Shown: in pieces, positions 11,817-23,162 of the stretch
How positions within the stretch are numbered: position 1 is the first letter of the stretch
How the letters are laid out: each line of letters begins with the position of its first letter
NCBI GenBank assembly: GCA_029237695.1
Contig: CM055279.1
Span: 24,555,919-24,619,918, forward strand
DNA: 64,000 nt
Source of the DNA: Conchocele bisecta
Taxonomy: Eukaryota > Mollusca > Bivalvia > Lucinida > Thyasiridae
Reading direction: 5' to 3'
Notes under the pieces: generated by a model
The model's database searches: none
What the model was told of the DNA's origin: nothing
What the model saw: the letters and a program-made list of their open reading frames with translations, nothing else
Position numbers and translations under genes: made by a program

Positions 11817-12107
11817 AATGAGCATGATCACGTGGTTACAACAACAACAACGTCGCCCACTCCAAAGTAAGTATTATTTGATATTTTCTTAACATGCAAC
11901 GGATTTTGATCAAATATGGCGCAGCAAACGCGTCTTCATGATATGCATATGGTGGTCCAGTGAGTTTGGCAGACATATGTCGTTTTTGCAATGTCGTCTT
12001 CGCAAAAACGACGGAAGTTTGAGCGAACATACAGAGACCACCAAATGCAGCTTAACAAGACGCGTTTGAACTTGTTGTTGTTGTTAGTATCACGTGATCA
12101 TACCGTG
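11817..12107 (+). mobile_element. hAT-like foldback family G copy 1 (degraded)
   Basis: GCATGATCACGTGGTTAC and (AAC)n on the left, (TTG)n and GTATCACGTGATCATAC on the right, with the AAACGCGTCTTCATG interior. The termini are eroded, so no target duplication is visible. Bases 12108-12328 hold a fragment of family P (AGATCAGCATGTGCATC). Confidence 0.7.
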
Positions 12108-12328
12108 AACATGGGCTTCTGTTTCAGAAAAAGGGACCTTATGACATGTTCAACCATCGTAGCAACAGATCAGCATGTGCATCTGCACAGTCTGAATTCA
12201 GAGCTCACGCTGTTCGCCATACTGCCACTAACACAGTCTCACTAACACCAACAAGATCAGAGTTCGTCCAGTTTTGTGAATACGCAAAATCATCAGGATC
12301 TACACTGGTTGCAAATGCTGTAAGCAGA

Positions 12329-12551
12329 GGCCCGTTTCACTAAACTTCTTACGACTAAAATGTTCGTAAGTGCAAATTTAGGATCATCTGGAAATTTCAC
12401 GTGATGGATTTACATGTATTGAGCATAGGCTGCATATGCAGCCTATGCTCAATAAATGTAAATCCAATAATTGTTTACAAGAAAACATTGTTAATGTGAA
12501 AGTTTGCACTTACGAACATTTTAGTCGTACGAAGTTTAGTGAAACGGCCCC
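12329..12551. mobile_element. Foldback MITE family C copy 5
   Basis: GGCCCGTTTCACTAAAC to GTTTAGTGAAACGGCCC, with a perfect GCATATGCAGCCTATGC centre. Confidence 0.85.
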
Positions 12552-12555
12552 CAGT

Positions 12556-12808
12556 GGTCAAGATAAACTGCGTATTTGCTTAGATACTTGTAAAACCTTG
12601 TTCTTATTTTCCATGAAAACACATCTTGGAGGAGACAATTCTAATGAAATGCCAAGACATGTTTTCATTTCGAAGCAAAGTATTCAATAACTGCTGTCTG
12701 TTGATGTGCAAACAGTAGCGTGATTTTATTTTACCCAATTAAAATTTATGAAATACTCAATTGCTTCAGACATGATTGAGTGACAATACTCGATTACTAA
12801 TTCCTTAT
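12556..12808 (+). repeat. Dispersed repeat AM copy 1
   Basis: Shares CCATGAAAACACATCTTGG, TTTACCCAATTAAAATT and other blocks with the reverse copy at 21290-21660. Family unknown. Confidence 0.6.
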
Positions 12809-12810
12809 CT

Positions 12811-13048
12811 GGGGCCCGTTTCACTAAACTTCATTAGACTAAAATGTTCGCAAGTGCAAAGATAGAATCGTCTGTAAATTTCAATTAATGGATTTAAATT
12901 TATTGAGCATAGGCTGTTGCTACTAATGCAGCCTATGCTCAATAAATATAAATCCAATAATTGTTAACATATTGTTAATGTGAAATTTACAGACTATCGA
13001 ACATTTTACGAACATCTTAGTCGTACGAAGTTTAGTGAAACAGCGCCC
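12811..13048. mobile_element. Foldback MITE family C copy 6
   Basis: GGGGCCCGTTTCACTAAAC to GTTTAGTGAAACAGCGCCC. Abuts repeat AM. Confidence 0.8.
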
Positions 13049-13226
13049 TGGATCCCTGGCTGTCAGGTCCATTTTCTGAGCGGGCGACACATATGTATCA
13101 TAACTACAAAGACTGATTGGTGGGTTAGAGGTGTATGTTTATTGTGACAACGAACCACTGATAGTTGAATGAATAAGAGTTTATTGTACAACGTATAATA
13201 TAAAACGAGCAAAATAAGCCGAACAC

Positions 13227-13469
13227 GGGACCGTTTCACTAAACTTCGTACGACTAAAATGTTCGTAAGTGCAAAATTATGATAGTCTGTAAATTTCTCA
13301 TTAACAAAGTTTTAATGTAAAGAATTATTGGATTTACATGTATTGAGTATAGGCTGCATATGCAGCCTATGCTCAATAAATGTGAATCCATCAATTGCAA
13401 TTTCCAGACGATCCTAAATTTGCACTTACGAACATTTTAGTCGTACGTAAGTTTAGTGAAACGGTCCCC
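13227..13469. mobile_element. Foldback MITE family C copy 7
   Basis: GGGACCGTTTCACTAAAC to GTTTAGTGAAACGGTCCC, with the GCATATGCAGCCTATGC centre. Confidence 0.85.
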
Positions 13470-14261
13470 TGAATTGGCAGATTTATGTGCATGATGCCTA
13501 TTGTTTCTTTGCATATGTCTGGCAGGCTAAAGTAATCCAACTAGTACTCTAATTCCTAGTTGTCTGTTGTTTAACAGCCTATCAACGGCTATTATTATAT
13601 GACTAAGTATTTCAGTCATTCTCATTGGCCGAAACACAACCACGTGATTATATACAAATTTAATGTAGACCTCTGAACGGTTTGTTTACACAAATAAGCC
13701 CTCTCGGACCGCGAGACCGGTCCGAGATGTGTTTATTCATGTAGGCTAGCAACCACCAATTAGTTTTACTATACAACTTAACCGATTCCTCCAAATATGG
13801 CCATTCTCTCACACTTTCACTATTCGTATGGATGCTGTGGAACCTACCTGTTCATAACCTGCAACCTGTCTGCACCGGATTTTCACTAATTAAACAATAT
13901 GTTCACTTACTCCTAAGAAAGAAAATTTCAACATTGTCCTGTCCGCCATATTGTTTATCATCAAAGTGTCATGTGACGTCGTGTTCACATCACGTGACAA
14001 GCAGGCTCAGTAATTTCTTTTAAATGCTAGAAATATGCTGGAAACTGGTGTTAAAAACACCCCAACATGTTTCTCAAGTAAAATTGGGCTGTAATGGATC
14101 AGGATTTACAAGCAAACTGGGTCTGTGGCCTCAAAACGTCTGCACTATTTTTTTATACCGGACTACTAAAGCATACCGCCTGGCCGATGTGTACTATATT
14201 TAGCACAGTGATACCTGTAAACAAACATAGTGTTCACCTCCTTAGAGCGCATGCGTAAATC
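13470..14261. other. Unassigned, with a short hairpin
   Basis: The hairpin CTCTCGGACCGCGAG / CCGGTCCGAGA lies near 13699-13728. Otherwise no exon or family recognised. Confidence 0.4.
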
Positions 14262-14335
14262 TAACATATTTTGAAAAAAAAAAATTAAAATTTAAAAAAA
14301 ATTTTTTTTAAAAAAAATTTTTTTTAAATAATTAT
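14262..14335. repeat. A-tract/T-tract low-complexity palindrome
   Basis: Alternating runs of 8-10 A and 8-9 T. Confidence 0.9.
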
Positions 14336-14489
14336 TGAAAATTGTGTGAAACCAAAAAAAAAAGTGAACAAATCTTTTTTCGGCCGGATATTTTGAAAAA
14401 AATATTGGCCAGAAATAATAATAAGGCGTCGGTGAAATCACTTTTCTCAGGTCCGTAAATCTCATGTACACCGACGCAAAAAACAATAA

Positions 14490-14760
14490 TTGTATAATGT
14501 TAAAGGCATGAACAACGGGTTCTATCCCTTATTCAACCTGCTGTATTGGGGTGGGGGGAGAGGGATCCCAAAATCAGAACGGAATAATCATATTACTCAT
14601 ATAAGGGGTATAATTACTCAAATACATAAGCATGCCAAAAACGTATCTGAGGGTCAAATCAGGTCTCAGTTCGGGATACCGGTAAGGATGAATCGCGATC
14701 TTTAAATTACATATAGCATGCCCCCATCTACCATCCACATAATTCCGACTTGAACAACTT
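14490..14760. repeat. Diverged fragment of SINE-like family S
   Basis: Shares GGGTTC..TCCC near 14516 and CGGGATACCGGTAAGGATG near 14672 with the intact copy at 24625. Confidence 0.5.
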
Positions 14761-14849
14761 AAAGGCTCTTTGTCTCAGCTATGAACAGCAAATGATAAGA
14801 TTAATGAAAAACAAATTAATTTTATAACTGTAACATATTTAATTATAAC

Positions 14850-15130
14850 CAGATGGCCGCGGCCTGCATGTCGAGCCAGCCGAGGCATTTGACCTTGACC
14901 TTGGACACAGGGGCCGCATGAGTGGGACACATCATGAATATATGGATGATGACTAATACGCATATGAAGTTTCAAGTCAATGTGACTTAGTACTGCAGAG
15001 ATATAAGGTATTTAAAAACTTTAACGCAGATTTCGGACGGACGGACGGACGCACGGCGCACGGACGGACGGACACCCGGACGTCATTGTGAGCACTATGT
15101 CTCGCTTTCCGTAAGCGGGCTCGACAAAAA
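14850..15130 (+). repeat. Dispersed repeat family Y copy 1
   Basis: Contains CCAGATGGCCGCGGCCTGC, TTTGACCTTGACCTTGG, a GGAC tandem tract and GTCTCGCTTTCCG..AAGCGGGCTCGACA. This type is, to my knowledge, widespread in molluscs. Confidence 0.65.
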
Positions 15131-15205
15131 CTAACTAACCGAGTATTAAAGTGCAATCGATGGATATTAAATTAAGTTATTTAAATTAATTCAATTAGTG
15201 CTTAA

Positions 15206-15466
15206 ATAGAGAATAGTAGGTTAGTGCCGTGAATGGGAAAAAATATCTGGCAAGGCTCAGGAAACGGGATGGGCGAGGCTTTGCCGAGCACATCTCGTTT
15301 CCGTGCCGCGCCAGATATGTTTTCCCATTCACGGCACTAACCTACTATTCTATTTATCCCGTCAACACCTACAAATGGCTGTAAATGCAAAATAGTATTG
15401 ACTGGATATCAAAAATGTTTCACGGCACCGTGTTTCATGGCACATACGCAGTGTTGACGGGATAAA
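15206..15466 (+). mobile_element. Bipartite foldback family B copy 4
   Basis: Module 1 hairpin then module 2, same order as copy 1. Confidence 0.85.
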
Positions 15467-15531
15467 ATGCAAACATGATGTCTTTGCCATAGCATTAGTT
15501 TCACAAAGCTCACAACTACATGTAAACATGA

Positions 15532-15735
15532 TTAACCCTTAGACCGCTATCTTATTTTTTGCCGTCTGCTGTTTATTTCATATTTTCCATTTGTATAATC
15601 AAAAACATGCTTTGACAGCACTTTAGAATAATGTACAACATGCTTTGACAGCACTTCAGAATCATTTCCATTGGAAGGCAAGATATAAAAGCAACAGCAG
15701 ACGACACGTATTGTAAGTAGCGGTCTAAGTGTTAT
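15532..15735. mobile_element. piggyBac-like MITE, second family
   Basis: TTAA then CCCTTAGACCGCTA, ending TAGCGGTCTAAGTG followed by TTAT (one change from TTAA). Inside, ACATGCTTTGACAGCACTT occurs twice. Confidence 0.65.
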
Positions 15736-15779
15736 TAATTACGAGCTTTTGTCCGACCCGAACTGGAACCCTTATAGTT

Positions 15780-16041
15780 TTTATCCCGTCAACACAGTGC
15801 GTATGTGCCGTGAAACACGGTGCCGTGAAACATTTTTGATATCCAGTCAATACTATTTTTGCATTTTACAGCCATTTGTAGGTGTTGACGGGATAAATAG
15901 AATAGTAGGTTAGTGCCGTGAATGGGAAAAAATATCTGGCGCGGCACGGAAACGGGATGTGCTCGGCAGAGCCTCGCCCATCCCTTTTCCTCAGCCTTGC
16001 CAGATATTTTTCCCATTCACGGCACTAACCTACTATTCTCT
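15780..16041 (-). mobile_element. Bipartite foldback family B copy 5 (reverse)
   Basis: Module 2 followed by module 1. Inverted relative to copy 4, 315 bp away. Confidence 0.85.
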
Positions 16042-16559
16042 ATATATAGTGTGCTTGCTGGTATAGTAATTACACAGGTTCTTGAAGAACGGTTCGTATT
16101 CTGATGTTTTATGGGTTATTTCGGTATATCTGGTGGTTTATGTGTGCATTGTTAACAACATACATGTTACGTCACGTCCCGCGAGTTACACGTATAAGTA
16201 AGGTAATTTGTTCCGTTGTACATTGACAGCAAAAAGTCGTCCGAACGTTCGGAATGGTGAATGTGTAGATAATTGGCCATTTATGTTGTATACAATGATT
16301 GAGCATTAGTAATTGCACAAAACTATGTAAACTACCCAAAACCAACGAAATCCACCCGAATATATCCAAAACCCACCAAAATACCAATATGACACCAACA
16401 TACGAGCATCTGTTCAAACACATGTGAGTAAATATAATGAAAACTAGAGGATTGTTTTTCAGACAAAAACATGTCTCCCCCAATACCACCACTGCATGTT
16501 ATCAGGACTTGGAAAAGTAGAATTTAAGGCAGCAACAGCATATATGTAGCTACCTTGTA
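16042..16559. other. Unassigned
   Basis: No repeat family recognised. The 106-residue minus ORF is not supported by homology or splice sites. Confidence 0.4.
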
Positions 16560-17625
16560 TTTTCTGCATACTTTTGAAGATAAGCGCGACACAAGTTGAA
16601 TATCCCCACTTTTCACTAAGTCAAGGACCATAACTTTGTGAATACAGGATGAATCCGCATCTAAAACCCCAGGTGTACAACTTCACACGATGACCAGTAT
16701 TCCTGTAAAGTTTCACGACTCTAACTGAAATACATTTGGCGATACGCGCGACACAAGTTGAAAATCCCCACTTTGCACTAAGTCAATGGCCATAACTCTG
16801 TGCATACAGGATGAATCCGCATCTAAAACCACACGTGCGCAACTTCACACGATGACCAGTATTCCTGTAAAGTTTCGCGACTCTAACTGAAATACTTTTG
16901 GAGATACGCGCGACACAAGCTGAAAATCCCCACTTTTCACTAAGTCAAGGGCCATAACTCCGTGAATACTGGATGAATCCGCATCTAAAACCACAGGTGC
17001 GCAACTTCACACGATGACCAATATTCCTGTAAAGTTTCACGACTCTAACTGAAATACATTTGGAGATACGCGCGACACAAGTTCAAAATCCCCACTTTTC
17101 ATTAAGTCAAGGGCCATAACTCCGTGAATACTGGATGAATCCGCATCTAAAACCCCAGGTGCGCAACTTCTCACGATGACCAGTATTCCTGTAACGTTTC
17201 ACGACTATAACTGAAATACATTTGGAGATACGCTCGACACAAGTTGAAAATCCCCAATTTTAGCTAAGTCAAGGGCCATAACTCCGTAACTACAGGATGA
17301 ATCCGCAGCTAAAACCCCAGGTGCTCAACTTCACACGATGACCAGTATTCCTGTAAAGTTTCGCGACTCTAACTGAAATACTTTTGGAGATACGCGCGAC
17401 ACAAGCTGAAAATCTCCACTTTTCACTAAGTCAAGGGCCATAACTCCGTGAATACTGGATGAATCCGCATCTAAAACCCCAGGTGCGCAACTTCTCACGA
17501 TGACCAGTATTCCTGTAAAGTTTCACGACTCTAACTGAAATACATTCACACAAGTTGAAAATACCCAATTGTTGCTAAGTCAAGGGCCATAACTCCGTAA
17601 ATACAGGATGAATCAGCATCTAAAA
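16560..17625 (+). repeat. 162-bp tandem satellite, about 6.5 copies
   Basis: The block CGCGACACAAG recurs at 16585, 16747, 16909, 17071, 17233 and 17395, exactly 162 bp apart. The last copy has a short deletion near 17547. Each unit contains CAAGGGCCATAACTCCG, a phrase I associate with mollusc repeats. 162 bp is divisible by three, but no frame is open throughout. Confidence 0.95.
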
Positions 17626-17629
17626 CCTC

Positions 17630-17700
17630 TCCCGTCGGGATTCCGGTAATGATGAACCCCGATCGTTAAATTACCCATCGCGTGCTCCCACCTGCCACCC
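17630..17700. repeat. Fragment of SINE-like family S
   Basis: GGGATTCCGGTAATGATGAAC ... CCACCTGCCACC matches one end of the S copy at 24625. Confidence 0.6.
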
Positions 17701-17785
17701 CTCTGGATACTTGTGACTGATCTGGGATGAGACACAGCTCACAAATGACACAACCCCATTTCTCCAGTCATGTCATATAATTATA

Positions 17786-18046
17786 TGTATGTGATTGGAA
17801 GAATGGGGCTAATAGGATTTGCAGCCACGGTATCTCCAGATCAAATAGCACACTCCTGCAGCCTGATAACGATCACTATTGCTGGTTATAAGCATGACGG
17901 GTGTTTCATTGATGGAATGGCGAACAGTGCAGATCCTAGTCTGTTTGCGACCAGTGCAGATAGATCAGCCTGTGCGTGCGCACAGTCTGATCTATCTGCA
18001 CTGGTCGCAAAGCAGATACGCACAATTTCTCCAGTCACAGCCATAT
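17786..18046 (-). mobile_element. MITE family P copy 1
   Basis: GTGATTGGAAGAATGGGGCT to CAATTTCTCCAGTCAC, with an inner palindrome around CCTGTGCGTGCGCACAG. Copies at 24976, 35056 and 35890. Bases 18047-18371 hold nothing recognised. Confidence 0.65.
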
Positions 18047-18371
18047 ACAATGAATGTCCCAGCCTTAAATCATCATCTCGATTGACCTCGACGTTTAGCT
18101 AATGACAATTGACCCTTTGACAAATAGAACAAAGTATGACCAACTATCCATTTTCTAGATAACTTATTATTTAAAAGCATAATACATATAAAATAATAAC
18201 GAGTATAGTTAGAGATAATACACAGGTAATACGGATACACGAGGGGCATTCAAAAGTTGTGATACAGTGCATATATGTTATACATTGCATATATAGTATA
18301 CATAAGTGAGTTATACATGTACACAAATAAAAACAACAACATGTGAAATGGTAACATTCCAATAACAGCTA

Positions 18372-18740
18372 TTGTTACATGGTTTCCGTTGTTTGCACAT
18401 ATGTGCAAACAAATAGCGCGTGCTGTTTGCACATGGCTTTAGGCAATGCTCATTCCGGGGCCGCGCGTAATTGTAATGGAAGTGTCTTCATGACGTCACT
18501 ACGCGGAAGTGCCTTCATGACGTCACTACTTCATGACGCGGCCCCGGAATATGAATACTGAAAATTATCTACGTGAATGGGACGATTTTATAAAAGTACT
18601 GAAAATACTGAATATAATGCTCAAATTACATCAGTTTTTTGTTGGAAATGTAACAATAACGTTTGATCATGTCCAGCCGTGTGCAAACGTTTGCTGTTGC
18701 CCTCGGGAACTGTTTGAGTTCCCTCAATACTAAAAATATT
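18372..18740. mobile_element. Inverted-repeat element family F copy 1 with two CRE motifs
   Basis: TTTGCACATATGTGCAAAC at the left, a GGGGCCGCG / CGCGGCCCC inverted pair in the middle (about 18458-18545), and CGTTTGCTGTTGCCC at the right. TGACGTCA occurs at 18491-18498 and 18518-18525. Related copies at 49228 and 55835. Confidence 0.55.
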
Positions 18741-18927
18741 TATTATAAATTGAGAAGTTTCCATGTACCTGATTGGCCAGATGCTGGACACGTGCTTTTA
18801 AATAAAAGTGATATTGACCTGAGAAAGGCATATTGACTGGCTATATTTAACTGGGGGCGGAGCTTCCGATCATAAACGCTGGACCTGGAGCATGTCCAGT
18901 CATTTTAACTCAAATGGTTCCATTAAT

Positions 18928-19283
18928 ATAGGAATGAATGGTCTTTTTGTGCAATTTATCGAGGTATAAACTTGGAAAAGTCGCGGGAATACTGGACGAA
19001 GGCCGGAAGGCCTCGTCCAGTATTCCCGCGACTTTTCCAAGTTTATATCCCCGATAAATTCAACAAAAATACCATTCATTCCTTATAATTCCAGCATTTG
19101 AAATAAATTCATCAAGAAAATGTGTTTATTTTCCGTTTTCTTAAGAATTATTTTAACTGCGCCTCACGGTTACAGAAAGTAATTCGGCGTGGGAGTTTAC
19201 TGGGATATACATTTTGGACAGAGACTTGCTACAAGCCAATCGAATGTTAGGAAATTGTGTAAATATTTTTGTGCTGGAATTAT
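18928..19283 (+). mobile_element. Bipartite foldback family E copy 1
   Basis: A hairpin of about 150 bp (GGAATGAATGG..., GTCGCGGGAATACTGGACG) is followed by a 200-bp module bounded by ATAATTCCAGCA and TGCTGGAATTAT. Other copies at 19828, 22308, 39110, 46136 and 57970. Confidence 0.85.
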
Positions 19284-19732
19284 CGATTGTTATTTTTGAA
19301 AACTTCAGACAAAATCTACGAATTATTCATCAGCAGAACCAAGGAATGGTTAGTAGTAGAATTACACCTTTCATGTACGGTTTTCACGAATTACACAAAA
19401 CAACGAAAATATGTTTTATTTGGAAATATTCTATTTCTGGTCAATGTGTAGAATGTTTCATTGGTGCAGCGAGGATCTGGCCAATCGCGTGCATGAAATT
19501 TTAAGAATTTATAATAAAACAATTAATGTCTTTTTTCGGTCAATGCGTGGTTTTGTCGACCCTTCGTCCTCGGTCGATATCACTTTTATAATAAAACCAC
19601 GTATTTACCTCACAAGCAGGCAATAATTGTGTATGCTACCCAGTGATTTACTGTGATTCTGGTACGATTTATTTCCTTGAAGGAAAATATAAGTTCTCCT
19701 GGACGTTCGCGAGACGTAATCGACGTCACGTT
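19284..19732. other. Unassigned, between E1 and D3
   Basis: Overlapping plus ORFs have no recognisable domain. An inverted pair CGTGGTTTTGTC / ATAAAACCACG is at 19544-19601. Confidence 0.4.
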
Positions 19733-20576
19733 TTAAAGGTATATGCCCACTCAGTATTAAAAGCACAACATATTCTTTATATCAGAGACATCATCTGGTA
19801 CATTTTCTGGCAAAATAAATATTCATTATAGGAATGAATGGCGTTTTTGTGGAATTTATCGGGGTATAAACTTCCGGCCTCGTCCAGTATTCCCGCGACT
19901 TTTCCAAGTTTATATCCCCGATAAATTCGGCAACAAAAAGGCCATTCATTCCTTATAATTCTAACATTTTAAATAAATGCATCAAGAAAATGCATTTATT
20001 TTCCGTTTTCTTAAGAATTAATTTAACTGCGCCTCATGGTTACGGAAAGTAGTTCGGCGTGGGAGTTTAATGGGATATAAATTTTGGAAAGAGACTTGCT
20101 ATGAGCCAATCAAATGTTAGGGAATTGTGTAAATATTTTTGTGCTGGAATTAGTCACCGTTACACCATGTATTGATTAGCAATATTATACATTTTATATC
20201 AGACGTCACTTTCCACACTGATATCAGGGGCGATAACAGTGTTTCCTTAAAATGTCAATGGACATTACTATTTATACTCTGTATTTAGTTTCTGATGTGA
20301 AATTATCATACTTTATAATCTGTCCAAAATATTATTTTTTTCAGGTGACACATTTAATTAGTACAAATAATTAAAAAATACGACGACTCATTTGCATATG
20401 AAAATAGCCTGATAGCAACGCGCGTCACTATCAGTAAAATAAATATTACGAAATGATTATATCTGTATAGCGGCCACTCGTAATCTTTAGAACTAGTGGA
20501 ATAGTGACACAATTATACACTTATTTAATTCCTATAAAGAACATTTTTTGACTACGGAGTGGGCATATACCTTTAA
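19733..20576 (+). mobile_element. Kolobok/T2-like MITE family D copy 3, split by E2
   Basis: TTAA at 19733-19736 and 20573-20576; starts AGGTATATGCCCACTC. D sequence stops at ATTCATT (19827) and resumes at TCACCGTTAC (20154). Confidence 0.8.
19828..20153 (+). mobile_element. Bipartite foldback family E copy 2, inserted in D3
   Basis: Starts ATAGGAATGAATGG and ends GCTGGAATTAG. Part of the first hairpin arm is deleted. Clean junctions with the D consensus show that insertion into D came later. Confidence 0.8.
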
Positions 20577-20745
20577 TGTCATTTCCGGAGAAGAAACACT
20601 TCAAACGATAATGTCAAAACTGTCAATTTTGACAACGGTATAAGCTGGTCTAAGATCAAATTTCACATTTTTCGAGGAGCATGTAATATACAATTTATTC
20701 CACTGCCATTTTGAAATACCGCATTAATTCCCTTGACATCTGTAA

Positions 20746-21118
20746 CAAGGTGTATGATCACGTGGTACTAACAACAACAACAAGTACGGAAACTTCCAGA
20801 ATCCATCCGATTGAAAGTACATATATCGTCCTTATTACGTAACAGATTTTGATGAAATATGGCCCATCAAACGCGTCTTGTTAATCTGAATTTGGTGGTC
20901 TCTGTATTTTCGCACAAACTTCGACACGGAAATCGATTCTTTGCAAAAACGACATAAGTCTGAGCCAATTCCCTGGACCACCAAATGCATCTCATGAAGA
21001 CGCGTTTGCTGCATCATATTTCATCAAAATCCGTTGCATATTAAGGAAAATATAAAATAATACTTACTTTGGAGTGGGCGACGTTGTTGTTGTTGTAACC
21101 ACGTGATCATGCACCTTG
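20746..21118 (-). mobile_element. hAT-like foldback family G copy 2, 5-bp duplication
   Basis: CAAGGTGTATGATCACGTGG to CCACGTGATCATGCACCTTG, with target duplication TGTAA at 20741-20745 and 21119-21123. The arms carry GACGCG / CGCGTC and (AAC)n. Non-coding. Confidence 0.85.
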
Positions 21119-21289
21119 TGTAAATCCAAGAAAGAAACTCGTGCTCCGATAATGATAACATCCATGAACACAGAATACACTTTGGAGTTTGTTAGCCCAG
21201 TCAATCAGTACCAGGTATAACGTATGAACATGAACACAATCAACTCCTCTGATCATTGAAAATCGATGAACACGTACATGCAGTGCTCC

Positions 21290-21660
21290 ATATAAGGAAT
21301 TAGTAATTGAGTATTGTTACTCCACAATTTCTGAAGCAATTGTGTATTTCAAAATTTTAATTGGGTAAAATAAAAAAAATAAAATCAGACTACTGTTTAC
21401 ACATCAACAGACACCAATTATTGAATAGTTTGTTTCGAAATGAAAACAGTCTTGGCATTTCATTCTAATGAAATACCAAGATGTGTTTTCATTGAAAAAT
21501 AAGAAAAATATGCTATATTGGTGATCTGTTTATTGTTTTCTGCAGTATGATAAAGTTACCACAAAATTGTTAATGCTTTTTGATACTCGCTACTTCTGAT
21601 TTCAATTGGCTTTTTGGCAATTTTAGTTGGGTATTTACGCAAATACGCAGCTTATCTGGA
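21290..21660 (-). repeat. Dispersed repeat AM copy 2
   Basis: Reverse counterpart of 12556-12808 (ACCAAGATGTGTTTTCATTG, TTTTAATTGGGTAAAATAA). The flanks (21119-21289, 21661-21800) are unassigned. Confidence 0.6.
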
Positions 21661-21807
21661 GCTCTGTACATGTAATATCTTGTAGCTCTCACTCAACGAG
21701 CTCTCAATCACACTACAGCTGTGCCATAGCCAGACAGCAGGACATGAGTAACACTATTGGCTGACCCCTGAACAACTTTAAATCAAAATAATGGAATGAT
21801 GTTTAAC

Positions 21808-21921
21808 GGCCCACCAACACAAAAGAGTATAATTTAGGGCCAAGCAAGTTTAACCTTTTCACACGGCCCACCAACACAAAAGAGTATAATTTAGGGCCAA
21901 GCAAGTTTAACCCTTTCACCC
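21808..21921. repeat. 57-bp tandem duplication at the edge of Q2
   Basis: GGCCCACCAACACAAAAGAG starts at 21808 and again at 21865. The duplicated unit includes the first bases of the neighbouring TTAACCTTT terminus. Confidence 0.85.
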
Positions 21922-22155
21922 CTAAGTAACTGGAATGGATTTTGATATGTCAATTTTGCAGCCAATCCAATCATCACAAAATGATTTTCAGACTAGTCCA
22001 TTTATGAAAAGGGAGTATTTTTTGTTCTTAAAAAATATTAAAATTACTTTCAAAAAGTGCAGATCCTGATGAGACGGCTCGTTACGAACGGGCTCATCTG
22101 GATCTGCACTGTTTGCATAAACCGCTATAGCGGGCTTTCGGGTTCAAAGGGTTAA
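21907..22155 (-). mobile_element. piggyBac-like MITE family Q copy 2
   Basis: TTAA at both ends, ends CCCTTTCACCCC and GGGTTCAAAGGG, and the GACGGCTCGTTACGAACGGG palindrome. Confidence 0.8.
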
Positions 22156-22307
22156 AGCAAAAGAAAATTAACACAAAAGTCATTTGACATTGAGCACAAT
22201 GGCCGCATGTATGGGCTATAGAATGAAAATATTGATGATGACAAATACAAATATATTCAAGCCAATCCGACTTATGATAACAGAGACAGTATGTAGCTGA
22301 AAATATT

Positions 22308-22663
22308 ATAGGAATGAATGGCCTTTTTGTGGAATTTATCGGGGTATAAACTTGGAAAAGTCGCGGGAATACTGGACGAAGGCCAGAAGGCCTCGTCCAG
22401 TATTCCCGCGACTTTTCCAAGTTTATATCCCCGATAAATTCCAAAAAAAGGCCATTTATTCCTTATAATTCCAGCATTTGAAATAAATTCATCAAGAAAA
22501 TGTGTTTATTTTCCGTTTTCTTAAGAATTATTTTAAATGCGCCTCACGGTTACGGAAAGTAGTTCGGCATGGGAGTTTACTGGGATATAAATTTTGGACA
22601 GAGACTTGCTACAGGCCAATCAAATGTTAGGAAATTGTGTAAATATTTTTGTGCTTGAATTAT
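22308..22663 (+). mobile_element. Bipartite foldback family E copy 3 in a 36-bp direct repeat
   Basis: ATAGGAATGAATGGCC to GCTTGAATTAT. A 36-bp block starting TATGATAACAGAGA lies on both sides (22273 and 22661) with three mismatches. Confidence 0.8.
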
Positions 22664-22856
22664 GATAACAGAGATAGTATGTAGCAGAAAACATTAACAG
22701 ATGGACATATGAACAGGGAGGCAACTACATTGCATATGTACCCCAAACTTTCAGGGTACATACAAATTGCATCAATCTCTCACAGAGTATTTGAAACATG
22801 TTTATATATGCCTTTTCATTGAATAAAAAGACTTTCACAGTGCAATAACACGGTGT

Positions 22857-23037
22857 AATAACTAGATGGGCGCCGCCCGCATGTGGCGCCCGCCGAGGCT
22901 TTGATAGTACATGTATATGGAAAAACTTTAACCAAAAACTTTAAGCCGAATGCATGTACGCACGTATGGACGGACAGCGTATGTACGTACGTCAATGTGC
23001 CGACTATATCGCGCTGTCCACAAGCGGGAGGGACAAA
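22857..23037 (+). repeat. Dispersed repeat family Y copy 2
   Basis: CTAGATGGGCGCCGCCCGC, GGAAAAACTTTAACC, GGACGGACAG and TCCACAAGCGGGAGGGACA, in the same order as copies 1 and 3. Confidence 0.65.
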
Positions 23038-23162
23038 AATCATAATACACTAGTGTAATAAATATTGCAAATGAGGCCGGTATAGAAAACATGTTAGTAC
23101 AATATTGTTAAATCATCCCTCATGTCAGATCCTCAATTTTATTCCTCCAGGATGAAACACTA

